DNA of 64,000 bases. It comes from Pseudogymnoascus destructans (taxonomy: Eukaryota; Ascomycota; Leotiomycetes; Thelebolales; Thelebolaceae). Both the position numbers and the translations under genes were made by a program. The notes under the pieces were generated by a model. The model worked only from the letters and a program-made list of their open reading frames with translations. It ran no database searches and had not been told where the DNA came from. Shown piece after piece: positions 1 to 11,316 of the stretch. The DNA lies in assembly GCF_001641265.1 (NCBI RefSeq), contig NW_020167533.1, forward strand, positions 62,001-126,000. The letters are read 5' to 3'. How positions within the stretch are numbered: position 1 is the first letter of the stretch; each line of letters opens with the position of its first letter.

Positions 1-1
1 G

Positions 2-2147
2 ATGTCACAAAACACGCTGAGAGCGGCAATACTTATAGTCTCTACCACAGCTGTAGAGGATCATTCTACTGATAAATCCTGCGATATCCTCAAAGATGTC
101 TTTAGGCAAGAAGCGGACGGTCAATGGGAGTGGGATGTTGTGGAGACCAAGATCGTTGGCGATGTAGTCGAGGACATACAGGAAGCTATCAAGCATTGGG
201 CGGGCCAGGATAATCCGGTCAATGTCATAATTACTACCGGAGGAACTGGCTTTGCTGTCGCTGACAATACCCCAGAAGTATGTTGAAGGTTAACGTGACT
301 GATTATATCGGATGCTGGCTTATTTACGTGACAGGCTGTCTCACCACTATTACATCGCCAGGCTCCAGGCCTCGTATATGGAATGCTCTCATCTTCAGCC
401 GCCATAACACCATGTTTGTATTCCCAGATTTTAAAGTATTTCCATTCTAACACGTAATACAGTTGCACTCATGTCACGCCCTGTTGCTGGTGTCCGCAAC
501 AAGAGCATCATTATCACCCTCCCAGGCTCGCCAAAGGGCGCCAAGGAGAATCTCCAGTGCATATTAAAGCTCCTACCTCATGCATGCTTGCAAGCAGCAG
601 GGGCGGACTCCAGATCTCTACATGCTGGAGGCATCAAAAAGCTGGAATCGGAGGCTGGAATAAGCTCTAGCGGATCTCACGCTGGCCATCACGGCTATGG
701 TCACGGTCACGACCACTCGCACACACACGGTCATAGCCACTGCTATAATCATGGCCATGGGCACGCAATGCCAGTTCGCCACACAAGAGAAACGGATAAT
801 CCTCAATCTAACGACCCCGCGGCCGGCCCGTCACGACGACACCGGTCATCACCGTATCCGACGCTTGAAGTTAGCCATGCCTTGGAACTAATCAAAAATG
901 AGACTCCAGCCCCTCAAATAATATCCGCCAAAGTGGATGGATTGCTTGTCGGCTTTGTTCTTGCGGAAGATGTCACCGCTACTGAGGCAGTGCCTGCGTT
1001 TAGGGCAAGCATCGTTGATGGCTACGCTGTCATTGTCCCCGAAGGAGGAGAGAGTTCCGCTGGTGTGTTCCCTGTTGCATCTATCTCGCATGCCGCACCG
1101 GGGGAGATCAAGCCACTGTTGAAGGGGCAAATAACTCGTATCACCACCGGCGCGCCTCTTCCTCCAGGGGCAACGTCGGTTATTATGGTTGAAGACACAG
1201 TCCTCAAATCGACTTCTGAAGATGGTACAGAAGAGAAGGAAGTTGAGATCTTGGCCACAGACGTCAAATCTGGTGAGAATATCCGTGAAGTTGGCAGTGA
1301 TATCCAGTCAGGGTCTGTTATTCTCCGTAAAGGTGACCAGATATCTGCCACGGGTGGCGAGCTAGGGTTATTGGTTTCTGTTGGTAGAACTGAGGTCAAG
1401 GTTTATCGCCGCCCTGTTGTTGGCGTTCTTTCTACAGGAGACGAAATAGTGCAGCACGATCGCCCTGGACACCTTCGTCTGGGAGAAGTGAGGGATTGCA
1501 ACCGCCCTACCATCATGGCTGCAGTCAGAAGCTGGGGTTTTGAAGCCCGAGACCTCGGAATTGCAAGTGATACCCCCGGATCGCTCGAGGAAACTCTTCG
1601 CGCGGCACTACGACAAGTGGATGTTATTATCACCTCAGGTGGTGTCTCAATGGGCGAGCTAGATCTGCTCAAGCCTACTATCGAGCGGCAGCTCGCTGGG
1701 ACAATACATTTCGGGCGCGTAGCTATGAAGCCGGGAAAGCCGTCGACATTTGCTACAGTGCCAGTAAAATCTAACAATGGTGCTCCCGTCAAGAAGCTGG
1801 TATTTTCCCTCCCTGGAAACCCCGCGAGCGCTGTCGTGGCATTTCACCTCTTCGTGCTTCCTAGCTTGCATTTTGCGAGTGGAGTGCAGCCGGCCGGCTT
1901 ACCTTCGGTACCAGTGCTACTCGGACACGAGATCAGGCTGGATAAGCAGAGGAAAGAATATCACCGTGCGGTGGTAAGTGTTGGGAGAAACGGGAAACTG
2001 GTGGCAACAAGTACCGGGGCGCAAAGGAGCTCGATGGTTGGGAGTTTGAAAAGTGCGAATGCACTGCTATGTTTGCCAATCGGTGACAAAGTTGGCAAAG
2101 GTGAGGAAGTGCAGGCTCTGCTCATGGGACCTATTTCAGCACCGTAA
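2..2147 (+). CDS. cnxE: Molybdopterin adenylyltransferase / molybdenum insertase (gephyrin-like CnxE)
   Basis: Three exons: 2-277, 335-413, 463-2147 (679 aa). It is a fusion of a MogA/MoaB domain (about residues 8-165, with the TTGGTGF motif) and a MoeA domain (about 240-679, with ITSGGVSMGE and SLPGNPASA). By family knowledge the first half adenylylates molybdopterin and the second inserts molybdate, making molybdenum cofactor for nitrate reductase and related enzymes. Between them, at about residues 190-221, lies a linker very rich in His and Gly. The introns (57 and 49 bp) are fixed by the continuous family sequence across them. The ATG is the second base of the window, and the first residues look like a genuine family N-terminus, but an upstream start cannot be excluded because the window ends here. 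Confidence 0.93.
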
Positions 2148-2266
2148 TTATAAGTTCGAGTTAATGTGAACTAACACAAACATCCTTTCATGATACATTA
2201 AGCCGCTGTCACACATCTATCTAATGCATCCATCCTATTACGCCATTCACCCAAGAACACTCTCAC

Positions 2267-2914
2267 CTAGCTCATCTCCACATCCCCATCTCCATCCGTC
2301 CCCCCCTTCTTCTGCCTAGGCTCGCTCCCGAAACTCGTCCTGGCGTCCTGACTCTCCATCTGCAACTGCCTCTCCGGATCCGCATCCGCATCCTCGTCAT
2401 CCGCATCCTCAGTGCCGTCCACCTGCACAGACTCTCCCCGTCCATTCTGCGTCTTCGCAACCACGGCTTCAAATCCCTTGGCCACCAACGTAGTCTGCCC
2501 AGCATCCAATCCCACCTCGCCATTCTCCTTGCCCTCGCGCGCCTTCTTGGCCTTCACCTCCTTGAACGTCACTGTTCGCGGGACAACATCGGAGAGAAAC
2601 TCGAGCGTGTCCATACGCGCAACTGCCGCGGCGAGATCGCGGTACTGGATGTTCTTGCGGGGTTTGCGCTCCGAGCGGACGACGCTGTGGGCGGAGGTAG
2701 AGAGGTGCTGGATGAAGGATTCTGTGGCCAGGGCGATCAGGAAGGCGGCGGGGTTAGAGCAGGCGGCGATATCGGGGTCGAGGGCTATGAGCCGCTTTAC
2801 CCGCGAGACTGGGCAGAGTTAGAATGGGTTGGTTGGATCTGAAGGGTGGCGCTTACGGGGTAGTTGTGAGGTTCCGGTGGTATCCCCCCTTGGCGGGATG
2901 GCTGAGGGTGGCAT
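2267..2914 (-). CDS. Histone-fold protein, Dpb3/POLE4 (CHRAC-type) family
   Basis: Two exons on the minus strand: 2914-2857 and 2808-2267, 48-bp intron (199 aa). The core LPLSRVKRLIALDPDI, followed by an AAFLIALATESFIQHL helix and a conserved YRDLAAAVA stretch, is the CBF/NF-Y-type histone fold (about residues 17-100). Such proteins pair with a second histone-fold subunit in DNA polymerase epsilon (Dpb3) or in chromatin remodelling complexes (CHRAC15/Dls1). The C-terminal third is acidic and charged (Asp/Glu runs), as in fungal Dpb3. The start has a strong context (GCCACC before ATG). The fold is clear; the choice between polymerase and remodeller subunit is inference. It is divergent from the ClC gene. 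Confidence 0.8.
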
Positions 2915-3574
2915 GGTGGCGATTTGGGGGAAATAGAGAATATTTTCACGCGTTTGGGTGGTATAAGCTGACAGCTTGGGTATGCTTCTGATGAGGCGTA
3001 TTAGCTATGTCCAAGTAGAATAAAACGGCATCCAGGTTGCTGACAGGCTCAAGCACTATGTGAATCCCGCACTGTCATGTACATGGGGTCCGCCACACGA
3101 CCCCAGTAATCCCATATGAAAGTGGCAATCCCATGAGCAAAACGAAGTAGAAAATGCAAGATATCTCCAAAATGCCACAGAACAAGGCAATATCTCAACG
3201 CCTGCTCATAGAGATTGACAGGAGATTGATATGCGGGCTCAGCACCGCCGTCACGGCTTGAGAGAATAAAATTTCACAACTTACAACACACGTAATCCCG
3301 CAGTATGTCCAGTCTGTATAGGTGCCTGGTTGGTGTTGCTCTAGGACTCGTTCTTAATATATTGAAATTTCCAAGTCTGTCATGTCGTCGCGAGGCTACC
3401 AAAGTGGAAAAGTACGTGCAGGGGGTGGTGGTTGCACTAGCGGCCGCAGTCGCAGTGTGGACAAGCCAAGCTCCAGGCACAAAGAGGTTGTACGCGGCAT
3501 ATATTTCTCGACGGCACTCATGTCCATTTATTATTGCTCTTTCCTCTTTCCTCATGGCTATATAGGTCGTATCT
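2915..3574. other. Divergent intergenic region, no gene seen
   Basis: This stretch separates the start codons of the histone-fold gene (minus) and the ClC gene (plus), so it must carry both promoters. The open frames inside lack family features and look like chance. No RNA gene or repeat was recognised. Confidence 0.5.
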
Positions 3575-6212
3575 ATGAACAGTCGACAAGCATCATTCTC
3601 TTCAATGACAACTTTGCGCCCACGACGCCCATCAGTCGCAAGTCGGATATCCATAGCTGTCTCCAGTGCGACTGACCTGGGCGAAGGAGGCCCAGCTCCA
3701 ACCGGAGCAGAACACCAGGTAGATGAGGAAATAGAAGAGATAAAACGATATGAGGTGCGTTTGCCCCAGTTTGCCATATGAAACCAAAGCTGATAATGTC
3801 CAAGGATTTCACAACAATAGGTTCGTAGCTTTGTCTATTAATACACGCGACCCGCCCGGTGTGCCGAACTGACGATCTACAGATTGGGTACAAGATGCTG
3901 CCCGAGAACAACTTAGACGCGAAGCGCGACGGCGAGAAAATGCGAGGTTCTTTACAAGAGGCGGCAGGGCTGGCTGGAGATATCAGCTATGGGAGGCATA
4001 CAACGCAGGCCAGGGTTGGATTGTTGTCACCTTGATAGGTGCGGCGATTGGCCTCAATGCGGCATTCCTAAACATCATCACAGAATGGTTGTCGGATATC
4101 AAACTTGGATATTGTACTACAGGCTTTTACCTGAACCAGAACTTTTGTTGCTGGGGAGAAGATAATGGGTGTCCGCAATGGCACAGATGGACTTCGATGG
4201 CCCCCGTCAACTACCTAATGTATATTCTTACAGGAGCGATATTTGCTTTCACATCGGCGACATTGGTCAAGTCTTTTGCGCCATACGCCGCCGGATCTGG
4301 GATCTCGGAGATTAAATGCATTATCGCTGGGTTCGTCATGAAAGGCTTCCTGGGCTGGTGGACTCTGCTCATCAAGTCGATCGGCCTACCTCTCGCTATC
4401 GCATCTGGCCTATCAGTCGGAAAGGAAGGCCCCAGCGTACATTATGCTGTGTGCACTGGAAATGTTATTTCAAGATTATTCGACAAATACAAGCGCAATG
4501 CCTCCAAGACTCGGGAGATTCTGAGCGCATCCTCCGCTGCAGGTGTCGCAGTCGCCTTTGGAAGTCCTATAGGTGGCGTGTTATTCTCTTTGGAGGAGAT
4601 GTCTCCGCACTTTCCTCTGAAGACTTTGTGGCGTACTTATTTCTGTTGCCTGGTAGCAACAGCAGTTCTATCTGCCATGAACCCTTTCAGAACAGGCCAG
4701 CTCGTCATGTTTCAGGTCAGATATGATCGATCATGGCATTTCTTCGAGGTGATATTCTATATCATCATCGGCATATTCGGCGGCTTATATGGAGCGTTTG
4801 TCATTAAATGGAATCTGAGGGCTCAGGCATTCCGAAAGAAGTATCTGTCGAAACATGGGGTTCTCGAGGCGACGCTGTTGGCAGTAGGTACTGCCATTAT
4901 CTGCTTTCCGAGCATATTCTTGAGCATCGACATGACTGAGTCCATGGAAATCCTCTTCAAAGAATGCGAAGGCGGCGAAGATTACCATGGCCTCTGCGAG
5001 AGTAAACATAGGTGGTCTATGTTTTTCTCTCTGATTCTTGCCACTGCCATCCGCACCAGCCTGGTCATCATTTCCTATGGTTGTAAAGTGCCGGCCGGAA
5101 TTTTCGTCCCCTCTATGGCAATCGGCGCATCATTCGGCCGCGCTGTCGGCATACTCGTCGAAGCCATTCATGATGCTAATCCTACCTCCGCATTTTTCTC
5201 CGCCTGTGACCCCGATCTTCCATGTATTACCCCTGGAACCTACGCCTTCCTCGGCTCGGCTGCGGCGCTTTCTGGCATCATGCACATCACCGTCTCGGTG
5301 GTGGTCATTATGTTCGAGCTTACGGGGGCTCTTACCTACATTCTACCAACAATGATTGTTGTCGGCGTCACCAAGGCTGTTGGCGAATTATTCGGAAAGG
5401 GCGGCATCGCCGACCAGATGATTTGGTTTAATGGCTTCCCATTCCTAAACAACAAAGAAGAGCACAACTTTGGTGTCCCAGTCTCGCAGGTCATGACGTC
5501 TGACCCCGTCACCCTTCCAACGACCGGCTGCACCATGGCGGACGTCGAGGCCGTCCTTGCCGATAGAGAGTTCCAAGGCTTCCCTGTTGTCGAGGAGCGG
5601 CACGCAAAAATCCTTGTCGGGTACATTGGCCGCACCGAGTTGCGGTACGCTGTCGACCGCATCAAGAAGCACAGCGGGGTACTCCCCACTGCGCGTTGCT
5701 ACTTTGCAGCGCCTGCCTCCTCTGCCTCCCTCGCCCCTCCGACGCCTTCTACTCCCCTCACGCCGGCCGTGACGATTGATGGCTCCAGTTCCTCCGTCGA
5801 CTTTTCACGGTTCGTCGACCCTACGCCCGTAAGCGTGCACCCACGCCTCCCGCTTGAGACGGTCATGGATATGTTCCGCAAGATTGGGCCGCGTGTGATA
5901 CTTATTGAGTACCGTGGGAAGTTAGTGGGTCTTGTGACGGTGAAGGACTGCCTCAAGTACCAGTTCAAGGCCGAGGCGAGTGAAACCCCGAGGGTCGATG
6001 ATAGAGGCATTGTGGAGGGTCAAGAGGAGTGGCTGTGGGGCCTCATCTTGCGCGGAGCAGCCTGGGCAAGTGATAAATTGGCCACAGTAAGTCGCGGGAG
6101 GATCCGACTGAATAGCGATGTGAGTAGAAGGGGAAATGGACAGCGGCGAACGGGGATAATGGACGGCACCGAGGATGTACCAGACGACGGGGTGGAATTG
6201 AACCGTATATGA
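3575..6212 (+). CDS. gef1: ClC-type chloride/proton transporter (GEF1 type)
   Basis: Three exons: 3575-3754, 3805-3820 (only 16 bp) and 3883-6212 (841 aa). The 16-bp exon is required to give the family sequence YEDFTTIDWVQDAAR. The membrane part shows the ClC selectivity motifs GSGISE, GKEGPSVH (with the gating Glu) and GIFVPSMAIGASFGR, and the GGVLFSLEE segment. Two CBS domains follow, roughly residues 600-650 and 700-760, with a low-complexity Ser/Thr/Pro insert between them. By family, such proteins exchange chloride for protons in Golgi, endosome or vacuole membranes; in yeast Gef1 supports copper loading and cation homeostasis. The compartment here is inferred from the family. The C-terminus after the second CBS is charged and unassigned. 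Confidence 0.92.
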
Positions 6213-6385
6213 TGACGAGCATACGCCACAGTAACGTTGGATAAGCTAACCCCCTTCGATTACACGAAATACTAGCTACAGGCACCACGGAGGCCCTTAG
6301 AGGGGTGCCAACGAAATTTATATATGTACAATCTATAAGCCCAAGGTATCGAACGCCAGACACTATACAACCCAATCACACACGA

Positions 6386-7629
6386 CTAGCCGACCCTCCT
6401 CGACTCATCAGGAGGCATCTCCAAATCCAGGATATCCTCGTCGTCCCTCAGCTTATCGGGCTTCGTGTCCTCGCCATCCGTCTCCAACTCAATATCATCA
6501 GCCAGCAAAGCCTGTCCCTCACCAGCATCCAAATATGTGCCGCTCCCCTCCTCAGAAGTGCGGTGCGCGTCCTCGCCCGCGACAGTGAGCTCCTTCTCCT
6601 CGCGGCGGCCGATGATGACGTTCCCAGCGACGAGCAGCGCGGCGCCGACGAACCAGAGGGGCGGGAGAGATTCGGAGAAGATGACGAGGCCGAGGATGGC
6701 GGTGATCATGAAGTTTGCGGAGGTGTTGAGGATGGCGACTTGGGTGGTGGAGGGGGAGCGGGAGAGGGCTTTGGTGAAGAGGGTCCACATCTGGGGGGTC
6801 TATGTTAGAATGGAGAGGGTGGAGCGTGACATAGGGGGGCCTTACGATGCCATTGAATATTAGGTTTAGGGCGAAGAATATCTAGAGAGGGTATGTCAGC
6901 TGCTAGTTTCCGAGATTGATGCTCAAATATCGCGGGGGTCCAGATAGCCAATTTAATAACCTTGGTGGCTACAATTTGTCCTGCCTCTATAAATCACCGA
7001 GCAATTGAAGGAAACTTACCGCACGAATAGCATACTCAAACGCCTGCTCCCCCTTCTCCAAATTAATAAGCCCTGCAAGAAACGTCGCAAACGTCGTCGT
7101 CAATTCCGTAGTAGTCCTGCATCACCACGCCCCCAAATCAGTAATCGCAATCTACCCAGACATCAGGGGAGACGACGAACAGCTTAGCAAACACCCCATT
7201 GATAGCCGCACAAGCACCACTCGACAGCGCAAACGTAATCCACTGCGCCTTCCTACTCAAATCCGAGATAGCCATCTCGTCTCTCTCCTCCTTCTCCCCC
7301 TTCTGTTGCTTTACCCGCGGCGTCGTCGGCGGCGCGCTGTCCTCGGGACCGGGGGACGGCGGGAACGTGAATTCGGGGATTGGAGGGAGGTTGCGGGAGC
7401 GTAGGGCTTGTTGGGGGTGAGGTGCTATGGTGGAGGAGGTGCTGGTTGCGCTGGAGGGATATGCGGAGGCCATGGGGATAGTGGTGAGGAACGTGGGTGG
7501 GTGGTGGTGGGAACCCGGTGGTACTGACGCTGACGTACGCACTGTTTCTGGCTGGCGGCGGTAAGTTAGGCTTGCGGGGTTGGTGAGAGGCGCTGGGGAC
7601 TTAGTCGAGGGTGTGCCGGTGTTGTGCAT
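6386..7629 (-). CDS. Drug/metabolite-transporter-like membrane protein (EamA/TMEM42-like)
   Basis: Four exons on the minus strand: 7629-7181, 7116-7020, 6881-6846 and 6790-6386 (328 aa). The first about 125 residues are a Ser/Pro-rich cytosolic-looking region. The membrane part begins at WITFALSSGACAAINGVF, continues KLTTTELTTT, and joins across a 36-bp exon (IFFALNLIFNGI) to MWTLFTKALSRSPSTTQ. It ends with two hydrophobic segments (ILNTSANFMITAILGLVIF and WFVGAALLVAGNVIIG). This is the short four- to five-helix layout of the TMEM42/EamA group. The tail is acidic. No substrate can be assigned. Phase checks support all introns, including the 138-bp second one. Confidence 0.78.
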
Positions 7630-7943
7630 ATTCAGAGGTAAATACTATCACGAATGGTTTGTTTATTCTCTAGCTTTAGATTTTGATAGTTTGTGTATAT
7701 TTCTGTCTATGCAGTTACAACCATATCTTGGTATCTCAAATTACCAGCCGTCTCAGTTCAGGTGGACTCGGTCACACCATGTGACGTTTCTATTTCCGCC
7801 AGCAACCACGAACGCCCTCCTTTCCATGTCCCATTTTAGACCAGTAACTCCCGCCGTAAGATGAAGAACGATATCCTCTTCGTAGCCTTAATCCATCCTA
7901 CATATATGCAATTTCGTGTTCGTTCGCCATAGCCTTACGCATT

Positions 7944-8405
7944 TCAATCCTTCTTCGTCCCGCAACTCACGATCTTGACTTTGTCCGCATGAACGCTCGT
8001 ATTGTCCATCTTAAATGTCACGTCCTTGATCAGGAAAGTCCACACTTCATCGCAGAAGCGGTAGGTGTCGAGGTGTCCCTATACCATCCCTCATCAGTAC
8101 CATTGCAATTGCTGCCGCCATGTCCTCCCAGCCATCCATACCTTGAACGTCATCCTCGCCTTCACCTTATCCTGCAGCACCTCCGTAATGCTTCGATCAA
8201 AGTGGCTCAGGATCTTCATCGCCAGCTGCGGCTCGATGCGGCGCTCTCCGATCAGCTCGTCGAGAGTATCCATCAGAGTCCTCCCGACACTACCAAGGCA
8301 AACGCATTAGCACTCCAAGTTCGGTGAAGTAGAGCTGCGGTGAAGAGCGTCACAGTACCTGCTACGGCGGTAGAGCTCGTAAAAGGGACTGGCGTTCGCT
8401 GCCAT
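7944..8405 (-). CDS. TOA2: Transcription initiation factor IIA, gamma (small) subunit
   Basis: Three exons on the minus strand: 8405-8359, 8289-8142 and 8078-7944 (109 aa, the family's usual length). The protein reads FYELYRRSSVGRTLMDTLDE, then an N-terminal helical domain with LAMKILSHFDRSI, then the beta-barrel part with TFKGHLDTYRFCDEVWTFL and a final KVKIVSCGTKK. TFIIA binds TBP-TATA complexes and stabilises the preinitiation complex in the nucleus. Two 60-70 bp introns. For the first intron an acceptor 8 bp further in is possible but would lose the conserved SSVG. It starts 290 bp from the divergent vma16 start. Confidence 0.95.
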
Positions 8406-8695
8406 CGTGATGTCTTCTCTGGTGACAATGACGGGACGTTGCGGAAAGAAGAGAAGAGGATGAGTCTCGATGAGGCGGGGTGAAAGGCAACGAGGCGGTT
8501 AGTCAGCAAAGAGCCGCACGCTACTTGTGTGGCCCAAAAGTCTGTACGGTCGCCTGTAGCTGACAAGGGTGCAATTCGCGACGTCCAAGCTTGGGATACC
8601 TGTACAGCGAGTTCGATATCGAAGCTGAGCTTCACCAACTCGCCCCGCCGCCACTCTCTTTCATATTGTTTTTGCAAGCTCCAGGCGTTGCAAAA
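8406..8695. promoter_or_regulatory. Shared divergent promoter region of TOA2 and vma16
   Basis: Only 290 bp separate the two start codons, so both basal promoters lie here. No TATA box or named operator was identified with confidence. Confidence 0.5.
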
Positions 8696-9523
8696 ATGAG
8701 TATTACATATGGCGTCGTTGGCTCTACGTCCACCCTCGCGGTGATTGGACTTTGTAAGACTCAACCCCTCGACACCCTGAGGTCCAGGCAGCTAACCTAT
8801 GCGGCTTAGATATGCTCCTTACTGGCGATGGAGAAGCATTCAATGTACACTCTTTCACAGCATACGATGGGCAATGTATCTAACTCCATATCCAGGTCGG
8901 ACAGTTCCTTGAAGACGTCTCGCCCTACGCCTGGGCAGACTTGGGCATCGGGCTCTCCATTGGCCTCTCTGTCATCGGCGCCGCATGGTAACCACCCACC
9001 CTCGCCCGCATCTTTGCCTTCACACCCGCTAACTCTCATCTCACAGGGGCATCTTCATAACCGGCTCGTCGATCCTCGGTGGCGGTGTCAAGGCGCCGCG
9101 CATCCGCACCAAGAACCTCATCTCCATCATCTTCTGCGAAGTCGTCGCCATCTACGGCGTCATCATGTCCATCGTCTTCTCGTCCAAGATCAACGTCGTC
9201 GAGGGCGACGCCATCTACTCGGGGAGCAACTACTATACCGGCTACGCGCTGTTCTGGGGTGGCCTTACTGTTGGCATGTGCAACCTCATCTGCGGTGTGA
9301 GCGTCGGGATTAACGGTAGCGGTGCCGCTCTGGCTGATGCTGCGGATCCGAGTTTGTGAGTTTATCCTTGGGAAGGGTGTACAGGTCCGGGTTTGGGGGT
9401 TCTTGCTAATATGGGAACAGATTTGTTAAGATTCTCGTCATTGAGATCTTCAGTTCGGTGCTGGGACTATTTGGGTTGATCATTGGGTTATTGATCTCGC
9501 AACGCGCAGTGGAGTTCAAGTGA
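8696..9523 (+). CDS. vma16: V-type proton ATPase proteolipid subunit c''
   Basis: Five exons: 8696-8753, 8810-8844, 8896-8987, 9047-9355, 9421-9523 (198 aa; the yeast protein is 213). It has four to five membrane helices. Key segments are FLEDVSPYAWADLGIGLSIG, GAAWGIFITGSSILGGGVKA, the helix NLISIIFCEVVAIYGVIMS carrying the proton-carrying Glu, and ALFWGGLTVG. The end LFVKILVIEIFSSVLGLFGL is typical. It is part of the rotating c-ring of the vacuolar ATPase Vo sector that acidifies vacuole and endosomes. All exon joins keep phase. Being intron-rich for its size is common for fungal proteolipids. Confidence 0.95.
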
Positions 9524-9948
9524 GGAGATGGAGGGGATATAGGACATAAGTGGAGAGGCGGCATAGTTGTGAAAACACCACTGGAAGAGCGATTGGGGGA
9601 GAGTGCATATTTGGACATCTTGGCGGCGAGGAAGGCGTTCGGTAGACAGCGATGTACAGTATAGTAACAGTAAAGTCAGTCCGTGGGGACAGCAAACATG
9701 GAAATGAAGTGCTACATGCAGCACAGTTATTTTATACAATTAAGAGTTGTAACATTATCCCTCCTGCAAGAATGTAGCCAGGCACGGATGGAATATATAG
9801 TCATATTATGTCTCTTAGCATTGCGCGTCTCAGATCATAATTTACAGTCTAAAGACTCTCAACGTACCCGGCCGACGCCATACTTTTCATGACCCTCCTA
9901 TAAACGCCCCAGATGCATACCCTCAAAGGACTATTTAACCCCACCCCC

Positions 9949-10938
9949 TTACTCCTCCATCTCATCAGCACCCTGCGCACCCACCGGCACCCTTCCCTCA
10001 TTAAGCTCCTTCTCCAGCCTAATAATATCCTGCAAGCTCTTCGCGTTCCTAATCAGCTCCTCCACCTTCTTCCTCTCCTTATCCGTCAACTTAACCCTGT
10101 AATTCTTGTTCGACGCCGCCGCCGCCCCGTTCGCAGACGGCACGTCGAACGTCCGCGACTTGATGCCCATAATCTTATTCGCGAGTTCCGAGGGCTCGGA
10201 TGTCGTTCCAAAGAGCTCCGCCGCCTGCTTGCGCTCCGCGTCTTTGACCTTGCGGTAGTCGAGGAAGCGGACGGCGCGGCAGCGGAAGAGGACCCAGAGT
10301 CTGTAGTGCTGTTCATCTCGTCAGCTTCATACCCCAGATATCTCCTATAATGGCGAGAGCTCCTACCTCTTTCCGTGTAACAGGGTTCTCTATCAGCACC
10401 AAGTGCGTGAGCTTAGGCAGTGTGCCGAGGGCGTCGAGGTCAGCTAGCTCGGCGATGTTGTTCGATGTCAGGATGAGAGTGATGAGATTTGGTATCGATT
10501 GCGCGACGGAGGGCTGGATCTGAGCGACGCGGTTGCGGGCGAGGAGGAGGGTTGAGAGGCGCGGGGAGAGGGGGAAGTTGCCTAGAAGCTGGATGTCGTT
10601 GTCTGTGAAGTCGATCGCATCTTGTGGCTAGCATCTGTCAGTCTATAGCTCTCTCTCATCTGGGAGTAGTATGTGACCCCAAGTCCAATGAATGCCAATA
10701 TGACGTATAATGCCACATGGGGGGAGGGGAAGTGGAGGACTCACGCCAGCAACACCCAGGTTCTCGATGCTCGGTATTTTGTGACCTGCAATCCCAGGTA
10801 TCGATATCAACTCTGCTCGCCTCAAAGTGTAGTATCAGTTCTTCTCAGGGACAACGCACCTCGCAGGTCGAGCTCTCGCTCTTTGAGGGGATTGAGGTAT
10901 GACAGGGAGGATTGGATGAGTTCGGTGGTGAGGCGCAT
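9949..10938 (-). CDS. lea1: U2 snRNP A' protein (Lea1/SNRPA1 family)
   Basis: Four exons on the minus strand: 10938-10860, 10785-10745, 10627-10367 and 10308-9949 (246 aa). The N-terminus MRLTTELIQSSLSYLNPLKE and the leucine-rich repeats (ELDLRGHKIPSIENLGVA, DAIDFTDNDIQLLGNFP, LSTLLLARNRVAQI, NLITLILTSNNIAELADL, HLVLIENPV), capped by HYRLWVLFRCRAVRFLDY, are diagnostic. The protein binds U2 B'' and helps U2 snRNP engage the branch site in the nucleus. The C-terminal about 80 residues are charged and helical. The first intron's acceptor is chosen so that LDLRG joins HKIP. Confidence 0.93.
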
Positions 10939-11316
10939 TGCTGCGGTTTGTCTGGACGTTTACCTATGTAGATTCAGTGTCGATGGCATGCGAGTAGTCG
11001 GATCGTAGCGGAAATGAGTGGTGGAGGGTGTGGGCGCGGGTGATTCGGTGGGATTTGTGGTGTCTCGTGGTTTTCGGCAAGGCTGAAGGTTGGACCGCGC
11101 CTGATGATAGCTTCAAAATTATGAATTAATTTGAGCTAGTACTAATTAGGATGAATTAGTAACCCAGATAACTTCAGTATCACAATTCCAATTCTTCAGA
11201 GAGCATGTCTAATACTGTATAATAAAATTTCACTAAATTTTCCTTGGTATCTATACAACCTCTGCGCAACTCTCCCCATGCAAATCTATAACTCCGTCTC
11301 CAGTACTCCTAAACAC
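10939..11316. other. Intergenic: upstream of lea1, downstream of vps15
   Basis: An AT-rich stretch around 11100-11260 contains a few reiterations of ATGAATTA/TAATTAGGATG. No gene or RNA recognised; it should hold the lea1 promoter and the vps15 3' end. Confidence 0.4.

Noticed and set aside
471..2147. Many overlapping open frames on both strands in the cnxE, vps15, tyw1 and FNIP genes
   Set aside because: They are shadows of long GC-rich coding sequence, lack family motifs and conflict with well-supported genes.
3274..3777. A 167-codon minus-strand frame upstream of and overlapping the ClC start
   Set aside because: No domain, biased composition, and it overlaps the first ClC exon antisense.
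8290..8300. Alternative acceptor for the first TOA2 intron 8 bp downstream
   Set aside because: It loses the conserved SSVG residues; the site at 8290-8291 keeps the family sequence and length.
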